Positions 50,691-63,853 of a stretch of DNA of 64,000 nucleotides are shown piece by piece. Numbering within the stretch: the first letter of the stretch is position 1; every line of letters begins with the position of its first letter. This stretch comes from Chondrilla cf. caribensis (Eukaryota; Porifera; Demospongiae; Chondrillida; Chondrillidae), in assembly GCA_964020155.1 (NCBI GenBank), contig OZ026556.1, positions 5,160,267 to 5,224,266 of the forward strand. The letters run 5' to 3'. Made by a program: the position numbers and the translations under genes. The notes under the pieces are model-generated. The model made no database searches. It worked only from the letters and a program-made list of their open reading frames with translations, and was not told the DNA's origin.

Positions 50691-51017
50691 TGTTGATGGA
50701 ACATTCTGTTGATGTAGGTAGCTGAGAAGGTAGCTAAGAACCTGTTGGAATTCGTGCTCCAGTTTGCACAAGATTCTGAGAGGTCTCCAAATTCAGCTAT
50801 TTTGTGTCTATCATCGTTTCTACCTGACGTCTTCCCTTGATCCAGGTCTGTGAAGGAAGGGGTGTTGTTCTGTTGCCAGATGGCAGTGTCCTGCCTCCCT
50901 GAGACTGTGGGGGTGGAGGAGCTTAGCCAGCTGATGGACCGCATTTATCAACTATTACACAATGAGAGGGCGGAGTTAGAGGAGGGACTGCGAGCAAGAA
51001 TTGGTCTCAAATTGTGA
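47445..51017 (+). CDS. TELO2: TELO2 (TEL2), TTT-complex scaffold for PIKK maturation
   Basis: Starts MALSSVPPGDTSEALVTIRD. Middle exons give VLAMLTEFMERGHMTGMVL, LMFVSNLIGRLSVAGH, LTRENCLLWKLLGD and ILPLLLGGVGEHLNS. The conserved C-terminal half includes DDEFVPYAIPEEID, GPNYLRQCIQ, YLTGQVYADNYSLRQRMDM, LETLTLSAAELS and RFAPVAGYFFFPLVNGFS, which match the TEL2 signature in order. The last exon ends LRARIGLKL with TGA at 51015-51017, and AATAAA follows at about 51054. With TTI1 and TTI2, TELO2 stabilises ATM, ATR, mTOR and DNA-PK. The HEAT-repeat fold is inferred from family knowledge. Several introns hold pyrimidine-rich satellites. Confidence 0.9.
48335..48475. repeat. CACCTATCACCCCACCTATC satellite, TELO2 intron
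   Basis: Imperfect 11- to 15-bp units (CACCTATCACC, TCACTC) reaching to the acceptor TTTCTCAG, so the repeat forms the polypyrimidine region of the intron. Confidence 0.92.
50038..50170. repeat. CAGTCCCCCCACCTCTCCCT satellite, TELO2 intron
   Basis: About six copies of a 17- to 24-bp C-rich unit, again just upstream of an exon (AEYLTGQVY...). Confidence 0.92.
50640..50688. repeat. (TG)n microsatellite, TELO2 intron
   Basis: TG run a few bases after a possible donor near AGTGAGTT. Confidence 0.93.
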
Positions 51018-51627
51018 CATTAATATTTTTATCACCTTTCAAAAGTTCAATGAAATAAAAAACAAGTAATTCGAGTTAAAAGAAAAAATTGTGGGCCCAT
51101 GCCCACTGCCATGCACCCCACACTCAAATTACATGGGCGTCTCTTTTAGGTCGAAATAAATTAAGAGAATCACAAATATAGTCACTATATAGTATTAGAC
51201 CAATATTATTGTTATCATGTCTATTGGGAAAAAAGGTCACCCACTCAGGGTCAAAGACACCTATATATGGAGTTGCGGGGACTTTCCACGGATACTGTGT
51301 ACTTGCGTCATTCTGCAAATGCAGAAGACACTATTCTAGCTGGGAGGTCAGCCGCGAGTCCCAAAGCTCCCCCCTACGGTTCTTTGTAGAGAGTATTGCG
51401 ACTGACCACCAGGAAGTGAGCTCTTTTTGTTTCAGAGAAAAAAACCGTCCTTTGGAGGATTTGAAAGCTTAACAAAATGCAAGTCGAAATGATAACAATA
51501 CTGTACGTAGTACAATAAAATAAAATTCAATTTACTCCAATAGCCATGATAATAATATGTGGATTGTCCTCAATAATGGTACACCATGAGTTCAACAATG
51601 TGTGATTGTTAATATCCAACCAAGTCT
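51018..51627. other. Convergent 3' region (TELO2 / HAUS2-like) containing a SINE
   Basis: 610 bp. Apart from 3' UTR signals and the inverted SINE copy at 51229-51465, nothing coding is supported. Confidence 0.65.
51229..51465 (-). mobile_element. tRNA-derived SINE, 5'-truncated copy (same family as 24472-24759)
   Basis: In minus orientation it begins at TTCAAATCCTCC, the remains of the B box, and then follows the body of the other copy (AGAGCTCACTTCCTGGTGGT, GGGGGGAGCTTTGGGACTCG, CTGACCTCCCAGCTAG, GACCTTTTTT). The tRNA head with the A box is missing. Mismatches and small indels show the two copies are diverged. Confidence 0.87.
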
Positions 51628-52497
51628 TCACAGTGGACGATTCCCAACTTGTCTGTACTTCACCGTCAGATCTTCACAGGTGGACAGTGATTCTGTCATA
51701 TCATTAGCTTTGCTATCCTGTAGTGCAACATGGTCTGTACATGCACAGAAGAACACACCCTGTACACTGAGTGAGTGTCTCACCACTAAACCAATAGTGT
51801 CCTGTGTTGAATGACCTTGTTCCCACTCCAAATTCTCCAAATGGTTTGGAAGTTTGTTCACAATATCAGGAATGGAAGTAATCACTTTATAGCAATACCT
51901 ACACGAGTAATAAGACAACAGTAGCTGCGATAACAGCTCCTCCACACTCTTCAATTTCCAACTTGTGGTAGGGAGCTTCCAGGGATATAAATCCTGATGT
52001 ATGCGGAGTCTTGAGGATTTTCAAAATGTCTACCTTCTTTTCTAGAAGTAAGCCCACATGATCCAATAGCTCTCGTGTCATCTTCAGCTGTTTTGCTGTG
52101 GGCGTCAGTACATGGAGTATGATGAGAAACAGTTCCTGGTGATTATCAGTAACCCAGAACACCACATGCACAGTGTAGTGTATGTCCAGGAAAACCACAT
52201 GATGAGAGTAAACTGACCTACTGTGCCTTGTCCCATCAGCGGGGAGTCTTTCAAGGTTCTCTGACACACATAAACCTGATACTCAACCTGGTGATAGCAT
52301 GAATGGTAGAGACGTAGATTACATTATATTATACACTATCCAATCTAACTGGTACAGGCAGGACCACAGATCCCTGAACACTAACCTCTTCCATGGCCTC
52401 CTGAAGTGCTGACAGCGTCTTAAGAGCCTGGATGTACTGCAGCATGCTGTCTCTAGAGCACTGCAATGGCGGCTGTTTGGAGAAACAAGTTGAGCAC

Positions 52498-52573
<76 letters not shown>

Positions 52574-52777
52574 CACACACACAAACGGGGTTGAAATTCT
52601 TTGGCTCTGTGTATGTGTCTACAAGTAAAGCAGACTAACCTGTAGATCGAATTGTCTCGCCAAAGACAAACCATTTTCGGGACATCCTAATCTTATACCA
52701 GACAAGAGGTCACTGTTCGTCCACGGATTAGTACCAGCTTGACTCTGCGATATACCTCGCGCTGAGAGATTACTCAT
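51628..52777 (-). CDS. HAUS2: HAUS2-like augmin subunit
   Basis: The first exon (52777 to about 52640) encodes MSNLSARGISQSQAGTNPW then NSDLLSGIRLGCPENGLSLA. Later exons encode PPLQCSRDSMLQYIQALKTL, TAKQLKMTRELLDHVGLLLE, KKVDILKILKTPHTSGFISL and EAPYHKL, then ITSIPDIVNKLPNHLENLEW, and the last exon ends VKYRQVGNRPL. The order coil, LEKKxxLxxxLxxP, ExxYHK, then SIPDIV(N)xLxxHLE matches the central part of human HAUS2 at similar spacing. Augmin recruits gamma-tubulin to spindle microtubules. Similarity is modest and the protein is short, so a different small coiled-coil protein cannot be excluded. Confidence 0.58.
52501..52571. repeat. (CA)n microsatellite, HAUS2-like intron
   Basis: CA run on the plus strand, GT in the gene sense, ending about 30 bp before the acceptor AAACAG. 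Confidence 0.95.
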
Positions 52778-52907
52778 TTTTAGTAGGTCTTATGCTCCAG
52801 CCATAAATGTTCCAGCTAAGCCCGCCATTTTACCAGTATAGATCGATCACGTGAAAAGCACGTGATTAAACGTTTGCTTGTCGACATACCCAGTGCACTG
52901 AGCAAAG
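52778..52907. promoter_or_regulatory. Bidirectional promoter, HAUS2-like / PRPF31, with two CACGTG boxes
   Basis: 130 bp between divergent start codons. Two perfect CACGTG hexamers at 52848-52853 and 52859-52864 start 11 bp apart, about one helical turn, so both would face the same side of the DNA. GCCGCCATT-like GCCCGCCATTTT at about 52820 resembles a YY1 site. Confidence 0.68.
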
Positions 52908-55457
<2,550 letters not shown>

Positions 55458-55969
55458 TTATTATTATTTGGACTTTGTTTTATTTGAACTGAGGGATATC
55501 ACAAATGGGCTGACCATAAGGGCCATGATTGTTGATTGGCTCATCAAGAGTCTGGCTACACAAGACTACCCCCATAGTATACTAGGTACCTAGGTAATAT
55601 ATAGACTAGTCTGGCGTAGCCGACCCTCGATCCGCCATACAGACATTGTCACATTTTGGACCAATTAGATGCTTAAACATGTAATCAAAGATAATATTGG
55701 CAAAATAGAATATGCACGTTTACGCCCTCCGCCCACACGGGGTCCATGATAAAATAATAAATGTCCAGTCTGGGGTTTCGGACCCGAAACCTGGCGACTA
55801 CAAATCGCATCACTTCACCAAAGCCATGTGTCCTATCTCTATAGTGTTAAATGTGCGTGGACCATGTTTATCTTTTGGCGCTCGAAGGGGCGGAAAGGGA
55901 AGTACCTCAGCTCCGATCACGTGACATGCTTATAAGGTTTTTCGATCATCATAGATACACTGTAGTGCG
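55458..55969. other. Intergenic spacer, PRPF31 to the PH-domain gene
   Basis: 512 bp without exon-like sequence. A CACGTG box at 55918-55923 lies about 47 bp upstream of the next start codon. Confidence 0.62.
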
Positions 55970-58295
55970 ATGGCAGAGAAGAAGGTAAGGAAGCTTGCTA
56001 CCCGGGTAGACCAGTAATCCCCAATCAATTGTAAAAGCTGAATTATCCGTTAAACTGCTGTATGGTATGAATCGTGTTCATATGTCACTCGTTCTGTATA
56101 GATCTTAAAACAAGGATACCTCGTGAAGTCCCCTCCGGGTGGACCAAGTACATTTGGTAAAAGGTGGCAGAAAAGGTGGTTCATTCTCTACGAGGATGGA
56201 AAGTTAGAATATTATGTCAACGAAGACAAGGTGAGAGCCTAGCGTAGTAGTTTGTCCCATCAGAAATGACAGTTCGTGTCCAGTAAACGCTTTTAGGTTG
56301 TGGCCTTCGCGATCGCCACTCCTGCAGGTTTCCAAGGAACCGCCAAAGGGCACCATCGACATGATGGATTGCGACAACGTGGTTGACGGTCAGTCCAAGT
56401 GTTCAGAGCCGAATAGCCTGGGTCTAGAGACCGCCTCAAGGACGTATTTCTTGAAGGGGGAGAGTAAGGAAATCATTACAGAGTGGAAGAAGGTATTCGG
56501 GCAATGGGTGTCAGGGAGAGAGGGAGATTGCTATTGAATGGATATTGTCTGTTTCTGTAGGCATTGAGTGCCTTCATCGAGTCACCTGGTCCACGTTCCT
56601 ATACGGTTGCCTCATATCCTGAAAGTGAAAAGGTGTGCGATATGGTAGTGGTGACAATATGGTATTGAGTGATTGAATTTCTTTACTCAACTTTCCACTT
56701 GTGTCTCAGCCAAATAAGATGCAACGATATCCTAAGAGAGCATCCGCATTCAGAAAACCCCGTGAGCCAGTTTCATCCGAGGTTAGGGTGACCTGTGCTG
56801 TTAAATGGTGTGTGTGTGTGTGTGTTCACAGCTGGATGTACTCTTACATATGCTTGTCCCATCTTGGTTGTTGATCTTGTAGTGGGACGAGGAAGATGAT
56901 GTTGTGCTAGCACAGTCAGAACTTGAACACTGGAAGAAGGAATGTTCAGACATGAAGGAAAAACTAAAGGATCTTCAGGGAGAGCTGGAGCGGGCCAGGA
57001 CAAACAGCATAAGCAGCCAGCACGAGGAGAGGGACAGGTGGGACCAGACCTTGGAGGAGAAGGCCAAGCAAGTGGAAGAGTTGAACTTACAAATGAAGGA
57101 AGTTAAACAGACTTTGAAGGAGAAGAACAGAGAAATAGAAGCTTGTTGGCGAAAGGAAGAAGAGCGTAGTGTTCTGGAGGAGTCGCTCAGAGGAGAAATC
57201 AATAGACTGGCCAGTTCTTTGACAGGTCTGCAGAATGAACAGGAAAAAACTAAATCGAAGGAAGAAGACTGGATGATCCAAGAGAAAAAGCTGTTAGGGG
57301 AAGTGGACACATTGAAGGAGAAGTTATCTCATCTTGAGTCAGAGCATGGCAAAGACACACCTGTCCATAATGGTGGATCTGATCAGCAGATAACAGAGCT
57401 GGAACGAGAGCTCAAGAAGGCATTGGACAGTGTTGTGAAGTTACAGGTTAAAAGGAACCGATTGGAAACACAATTCAATGATAGCCAAAGAGAGAATCGA
57501 CGTCTCACAGAAGAACTGTCTAAAGTAAAAGAGGAGCTCGGTCTTACAAAATCAGACTCATCCCAGGTCTTAAAACTGAAGGCACAGGTGGAAGAGTTGC
57601 AACTCCAAGTGAGCACCCTTCAAACAGAGCGAGATTCAGCAATAGAGAATGTGGCCAGATTGAAAGCAGAGCTGTCTGATGTGAAGGACTGTTCGGCCCA
57701 ACCCAGGTCACCCTCAACAGGAAGGGTTGTGTCTCCAGTGGGATCCACTACACCGCACAATGGCATGAAGGAGGAGGATCAGGATAGCTCTGAACAGCCC
57801 AAACAAGGTTATATATGTTATGAATGTTATATGCAGTCGTTTAACTACTGTGTGTGGAGGGGGGGGGGGCGTTCATGGATGCATGTCTTCAACATCTATC
57901 TGTTCTGTTCCCAGCCTTTACACCCATTATGTACTTGTTTGAAGATGACACAGTTAAGATTCTCCCCAGAACAAAGCTTCCATTTAGAAGTAATTTGACT
58001 GTCACATGACATCCTTTCTCCACATTTACTTGGTATTCCCACTTTCGGTAGATTCACACATCCCTCCAGTGGACAGGAAGTATATTTTGGAACCATGGCA
58101 ACAAGAGCACAGTCAGTTGAACCCTATCACTAATATCTCCGGTCAGTCACCTCTCACACAACTCACTATATTCCTCACTAACCCCTCCACCCCTCCTAAC
58201 TCCCTATAGACGCTCCTCCCAAGCCAGACCGACCACCTCAGGAAGTTGTCGACCGTCTCTTCTCTCCTGTTGGCTTTTTCAGGCGTTTATTCTAG
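55970..58295 (+). CDS. PH-domain and coiled-coil protein (MPRIP/outspread PH1-like)
   Basis: The first exon encodes MAEKK (55970-55984). The PH domain follows over three exons: ILKQGYLVKSPPGG, KRWQKRWFILYEDGKLEYYV, PPKGTIDMMDCDNVVDGQSK and YFLKGESKEIITEWKK. The segment WQKRWFILYEDGxLxYxxxE...GTIDMxxCxxVVDG is typical of the first PH domain of MPRIP (p116Rip) rather than the second. A charged coiled coil of about 270 residues (56904-57720) follows, including ELEHWKKECSDMKEKLKDLQ. The tail is proline-rich and ends QEVVDRLFSPVGFFRRLF. MPRIP binds actin and myosin phosphatase and has a second PH domain, which is absent here. Orthology is therefore uncertain. Confidence 0.78.
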
Positions 58296-58383
58296 CAGTT
58301 GTGAATAGTTTGGAATATCACTTGAAAATTGATATAAATTTTACAAGTTGCTACAAAACTTGATTGATTGTTGTATTGTATTT

Positions 58384-58943
58384 TCATGATTGAATGCTCC
58401 CTAGGACTCCCTTGCAGTGGTCTTCAAGCTGGATGTCAGTGAACGCAACCACATAGCTGTAGTACACACACAATGCCAATATCAGGAACACATTACCGAA
58501 TATGGCAGTAGAGCCCACAAATCTGTATACACATAGAAAATGCATCAAGTAATGTGGTATGCATGTGGTGTGCATGTGACCAATGAATTGCATCACCTTA
58601 GTGAATGTAGGAACAGTGTTACGATCCACAATAAGGACAGAGTGGTACCCACAAGCTCCCTGTGGTGGAGATGAGGAGTGTAACAAGCAAAGGGTAGTCT
58701 AGCTTAGCCATGCACACCTTCCTGCCTCCGTAGTCAGACCAAGGTCAGCCAGGTGCGTGCTGTTCACCTGGAGACTGATGAATACCACACTGAACAGGAT
58801 GTCAGCCAACAAGAGCTTCTGCCACACAGAGAGGTCTGTGCGCAGCATGGATGTGAATGAGAAGATGGTGGTCGTTACAATGTCACTGGTAGTAAGCAGT
58901 ATGTACACTAGCAATTACATTTGTGAACATTTGATTTGCCTGC

Positions 58944-58976
<33 letters not shown>

Positions 58977-59382
58977 ATGTGTTTATATCACTAACCATAT
59001 GGATCTCTCGATACAGCATACACAAATGTTAGAATTGCTGGGAGAGAATAGAAAACCTGTATACAAGAACATACTGATGTATTAATTTCAAGTTCATCGG
59101 TATTTTAATATACAGGAATATACTATATCGGTATTAAACCAGAATAGCGCAGGCACAGGTACAGTTACGTAGTACAGAGTGTCTCTGGTGTGACAGCACT
59201 CACAATCCAACTGGCCGCATCAGGGTCGTTGATCTGCATCAGTGCAAAGAGGACTAATATGACAGCTGACATACATTTTGGATTCTATGTTTATTACTGT
59301 TCCTTCTCCGAACCTGGACAAATGCGGCCAGTCCCAGGAGCAGGCTAGTCACTACCAGAACGATTCTTGTTACCCAATGCAT
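58384..59382 (-). CDS. TMEM220: TMEM220-like multi-pass membrane protein, 5' end uncertain
   Basis: From the 3' end, the last exon encodes FVGSTAIFGNVFLILALCVY and ends DHCKGVLGSIQS. The exon before gives TEAGRELVGTTLSLLW. Earlier exons give TSMLRTDLSVWQKLLLADIL, VFYSLPAILTFVYAVSRDPY and LVLFALMQINDPDAASWI. The NDPDAxxW motif, the EEGREL-like segment and the hydrophobic spans match TMEM220, a small four- to five-span protein of unknown function. An upstream reading MHWVTRIVLVVTSLLLGLAA (from 59382) could be the first membrane span, but its donor is in phase 0 while the next exon needs phase 1, so this start may be wrong. Confidence 0.7.
58948..58974. repeat. (TG)n microsatellite, TMEM220-like intron
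   Basis: Short TG run on the plus strand, CA in the gene sense. Confidence 0.9.
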
Positions 59383-59387
59383 GGACT

Positions 59388-59515
59388 GTCACGGAAATTT
59401 CGGTCCGCCGGAAATTTCCGTCCTAGGACCAAATTTTCCGGAAAATCTGATCCGGGGGGGACAAAATTTTCAGGAAAATTCGGTCCTACCTTGAAAATAT
59501 TGGTCCTACCCTAGC
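59388..59515. repeat. Palindrome-rich repeat cluster (GGAAATTTCC / TTTTCCGGAAAA)
   Basis: Several overlapping imperfect palindromes and direct repeats: GGAAATTTCGGTCC, GGAAATTTCCGTCCTAGGAC, AAATTTTCCGGAAAAT, AAAATTTTCAGGAAAATTCG and two TTGGTCCTACC-like ends. The element class is unknown. Confidence 0.6.
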
Positions 59516-60159
59516 GCTCCTCAAAAGGTTACTGGAATAGTCTTATAGATTGAAATTTTGCGTCTTCGCCAACCAAAAACAACAATATAATGCTCGCCAA
59601 GAGATATGAGAGCGAATCAAGGCTAGAATGGCTTCACAAACGGTGATCAATTGTGAATGCTCTACAGAATTCACCCATCCATCTGGAGATCAATCGAAAG
59701 GGGTGACATAAGGATGAATAGCAGGTATAGTAGTGTTTGTTCTGACTTTTGCTCCTGCTAGAAAATCCACAGTGCTTGTTCTAAGCCTACCGACTGTATG
59801 TTCGTTGCCGTACAATGCTTAACAAGCTATAAAACCTGTTAGTGCGGGCAAGTGAGCTAGGGGCTGTCTTCTCTTTGATTCAGAATATTTAAATTTGTGA
59901 TATGAATGGTCTCTATACCATCTTTTCTCCTCTTGTCTCACCCCTGTCATTTAGCTATACAATATTATATCCTCTTTATCTTTATCTTCTATTTGTAGTG
60001 CAGCAGTACATTTTCTAGGTAGGACTGAATTTTCCTTGTTCCCCTTGTGTAGAAATTTGCAGTGAATTGAACTTTCCATGACATGCAGGCACACTATATG
60101 CATGCCATGGGTTTTTTCTAGTAAAACTACTTATATAATATGCAACCATCGTCACTACG

Positions 60160-60310
60160 TACACTGCTGTTGACATAGCATCCTCCACCAAGCTCCCAGT
60201 TATATCTGGTGTCCCCCAGGGTACGTAGTATTCTTGGCCCTCTCCTTTTTTATATTCCAACCATCTTATGGGGTACAGTCACCATATTAAATTATGCTAA
60301 TAGTCACACC
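60160..60310 (+). pseudogene. Decayed non-LTR retrotransposon reverse transcriptase fragment
   Basis: The plus strand reads STKLPVISGVPQGT and then, after a short frame-breaking insertion with an in-frame TAG, ILGPLLFYI. GVPQGSxLGPLLFxIY is the well-known RT motif of LINE elements. Only about 150 bp are recognisable and the catalytic YxDD block is not seen. This is a dead fragment. Confidence 0.6.
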
Positions 60311-60937
60311 GTAATCCAACCACCTCCTTAACTATGATGTGTCTTTCAAGCCCAATTGAGTGTCAAATTAGAGTGGCTTGAAACTGAAACCCATTGTGGA
60401 TTAGAGTGTTTTTCGCAGTACAATGATAGTGTCATTTTCGAACCGCATGTATTTCATGGAGTTAATGAGCTTATCATAGCATTAAATTGTCTTTTAAACT
60501 TGGACGTTTCAGTCATGAAGACCTTTGTCAGCAATAAATAGACTGTACGTTACAACTGTGGATAAATAAATGGATGGAGAACCGGAAGTTGATGATGTAA
60601 TATGATGAAAGAATAGCGGGTAAATAGAAGCTGGTGTCAGAAGTGTCTATAGTACCTTCCAGGACCATTTTATCACTAGCTTTGATTCGGATCATTTCAT
60701 CATCATAGTACAGATTGTATCATGCCATGTATTAATTATATAGTTTATTATTGCTATAATACTAATATAATTATTAATGTCATTATAATAATAAGCAGAA
60801 AATGAAGTCTTCAAGTTCAGTATATATGTAGGAAAAATGGATGAGGAACTCAAAATAATATACGTTGACAGGTAGTCATATACTAAATACTTCTGAAATG
60901 TTTCTTACATATAAACCTAAACCAAAAAATATTGCCG

Positions 60938-62856
60938 TTAGCTGGAGCAAGCATGACATGTGTACTGTGCAGAGGGATCAGATAGAATAGATGATTGAAT
61001 GCCCACACACAGCTGGTGGTACCACTCATTGCATCTAGCACAGCAAACCATAGGGCCCCTTTTCTCATCCAACTTGTCCCATGGCAATCGGCAAATGCAA
61101 TAAACTGGCACATCTTGTTCATATATGACACGTTGCTTTCTACTTCTTCGTTTTTCACAGGGGAAAGGCTCAATCGTATTCTTCTCAAAACATTTGCCAA
61201 GGTGTACACGTAAGGCTGCTTGGTTATATTTGTGATCGTGGGGATCTTCATCCATGCACAAGGTCTTAGCAAAGGCTATAGCAAAAGGCCCACAGTCCGA
61301 ACCACCATTTTGTCTTTGAACGTCTATATGGTTCAATCTAATTGATCGCGCTGACGTCTTCAAAATTGCACAGGCTTGTGTTTTCAGACTCAGTGAATTT
61401 TTCGAGCACGATGGCATGCTGTCGTAAACATCAATAACTCCAGGCTGTTTGCTACTGGTAGAAAGACAGACCCAGTGTTGACCACTGACGTTCACTATCT
61501 GTACCAAATTACACTGCCCAGAATTATAGATTTGCTTCTGATTTAACAATAACGTATTCTGCAAGCCACTCTTTTGTGGGTACTGATTTCTTAAACATGT
61601 CTGTGCTGCATTAATGTGCATGTCTGATAGCCATGCACCTGAATAAAGCTCTTCTTTATCATTTACTTTCAGGCCTAAATTCTGTACCCAGTACTTGGAT
61701 TGCATAGAGAGATGGGAAGAAGGGCTCGTTGAACTTAGCTCGATAACTTCTGATGTGCTCGGATCTTTGGTGGAGATAAAAGGAGGCTTGCATTCTACAT
61801 CCATGTTGGTCAATTGGGCATCTTTATAAGGTGAGAATTCCGGATCCACTGTGCCAATTGTGGATATTGAATCATCCATTGGAACGAAAAACCCTCCTTC
61901 TTTACATGGAGTGCTACAGGCAAATCCTTCTTCAAACGTGGATGTAGACAATTTCTCCAGCGAAGTGTATGTGAGATGTAATTCTTCACAGGAGTCATCA
62001 ATAGAATGCAAAGGTAGTGGCTGTTTACCTGACGAAGATCTGCATATAGAAAGACTTCTGCTGATCTGCAAATGGGGGTTTTGCTCATTGCAGAGTACTT
62101 CTGATGACACACTAGATGACTGCTGCAACTAAATGGAGGAGGAAATAGTGTATCATGCATACATAATTAATATGGATGCTTATATGCATGCATGTACTAA
62201 CCGATACGATGCCACGAGTTTGTAATTCAGCAGCCAGCTTATATGGCTTCAAATGCTTGCCATTCACTCGGTCGATATTTGCAACAGACCTGTCAAGTGA
62301 TGTCAAGCTGTAAAGACCTTTCCCAAGAGCGCGACAGATCTTGAAGGGTCCCACCCATTTGGAATCCAGCTTGCCTCCTTTCCGTTTCTTACGGGAAAAA
62401 TCCTTCTTCAGTACAACAGATCCAACAGAGAACACTGCTGGATTAGAAGCATGTTTTCTGTCATATGCTTCCTTTTGTTTTTGCTGTGCTTGTACAATGT
62501 TCTCTTTGGCTTTCACTAACATGCTTTTCATCCTTGTCTGATGTTGTTTGGTATCAATCATGGCCACTTCATCCAAAGCATTGTGAGTGATAGAGGCGCT
62601 GGAATTGATGTCAATTGGGAGAACGGCTTGTCTCCCAAACATCAACTGAAAAGGCGTGAAGTGTGTTGATTCATGCAGAGATGTGTTGTAAGCATAGATA
62701 CATGCATCCAAAAAATCCTGCCATGACTCCTTCTGAGAAGCTATGAATTTAACTATCATGCTCTGTATGGTTTGGTTGAAACGTTCAACGAGTCCATTAG
62801 CCTATAGGAGTATTAATAATAATATATACATATAATATTATAATATTATTATTCCA

Positions 62857-62896
<40 letters not shown>

Positions 62897-63853
62897 GATG
62901 AAGGTACACATTTTAAGTATACATATATCGTGGTATAGACCTATATAAAAACATTTTACATTTCATGGAGAATGGTACATGTATATGTCAATTCCCCAAA
63001 AAGCACTTAAGATGAAGCAAATAAAACAAACAAACATCAGCACACACACACACTGTCACACACACACGCACACACACATAATATGCACAAATGTCATATA
63101 ATATATATAATAACCAAACAATTGTACTAACATGGAATGCATATATACTATTCATTCACCTGTGGATGATATGGAGTCGTCAATCTGTGTTCAATCTTCA
63201 GCAGCTTCATGAACTGCGTATTCAAAGCATTATTAAATTCTGACCCTTGGTCACTTGTAACAACTTTAGGAATGCCGAATCTCATAAACAGCTACACAAT
63301 GGTATATACATATTATAATATTATTATGGTGTATATATACATGTGCAACCATGAGAAAGTTATTTATACTGGGAGATCAGATACATGCTCATCCCTCCAA
63401 ATTTTATCTAAGATACTAATAATCACTCAAAAAAACTCATGTAGTATCTTCTCGATGTATTTATTATAATAAAGCTTGTAATGGTAATGATATGGGCCTG
63501 AAATTTCGGGAATGGACCTCCCTACTGTGGAAAAAAACTGTGTTTGGACTGACCTTAAAAAGGGTTGCAGCAACTTCCCCTGCATGTTTGGAAGGCATTG
63601 GTGTTGCCTCAACAAACTTTGAAAAGTAATCGCAGACTGTCAGAATGTACTTATTCCCTTGAGTCGAAGGTGGGGAAATAGGTCCAATGAAATCAATACC
63701 AATCTGGTACCATACAGACACCACGGGAACTGGATGCAGCTCTGGTGTTTGTATATTCATCTTTCTGCCAGTTCTCTGGCAGGCATCACATTCAGAAATC
63801 TGGTAAAAAGGAAAGAAGGCTCAATTATATCCATAATGGATTTCATAAAATAA
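60938..63853 (-). mobile_element. Ginger/GIN-type integrase fused to Ulp1-like protease and PHD finger, multi-exon, cut by the right edge
   Basis: Read on the minus strand. An exon near 63800-63550 has CDACQRTGR (the CxxC of an H2C2 finger) and then the first catalytic block with IGIDFIGPI. A second exon (about 63293-63160) has VVTSDQGSEF, and a third (62801-62203) begins ANGLVERFNQ; the second Asp and the Glu are separated by 35 residues, so the DDE triad is intact. The GPY/F module KWVGPFKICRALGKG follows. After a phase-0 intron, the exon 62128-60938 carries a C48 (Ulp1) core with SGQHWVCLS, VIDVYDSM and NGGSDCGPFAI, and then a PHD finger (VYCICRLPW, CCARCNEWYHQLCV, YTCHACSS, stop at 60938). 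This combination with introns is reported for Ginger DNA transposons. A domesticated gene is the alternative. Confidence 0.75.
62862..62893. repeat. (TA)n microsatellite in the integrase-gene intron
   Basis: AT dinucleotide run in the intron between the integrase exons that carry the second Asp and the Glu. Confidence 0.93.

Larger units (their letters stand above)
59383..60937. other. Gene-poor region with repeat debris
   Basis: About 1.55 kb. It contains a short segment of repeated AAATTTTCCGGAAAAT-like palindromes (59388-59515), a decayed non-LTR reverse transcriptase fragment (about 60160-60310) and AT-rich sequence. No intact gene is supported. Confidence 0.6.

Noticed and set aside
60938..63853. 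An LTR retrotransposon or endogenous retrovirus
   Set aside because: No gag, protease of the aspartic type, reverse transcriptase, RNase H or LTR is seen, and the integrase is split by introns and fused to Ulp1 and PHD domains. The part beyond the window could still change this.
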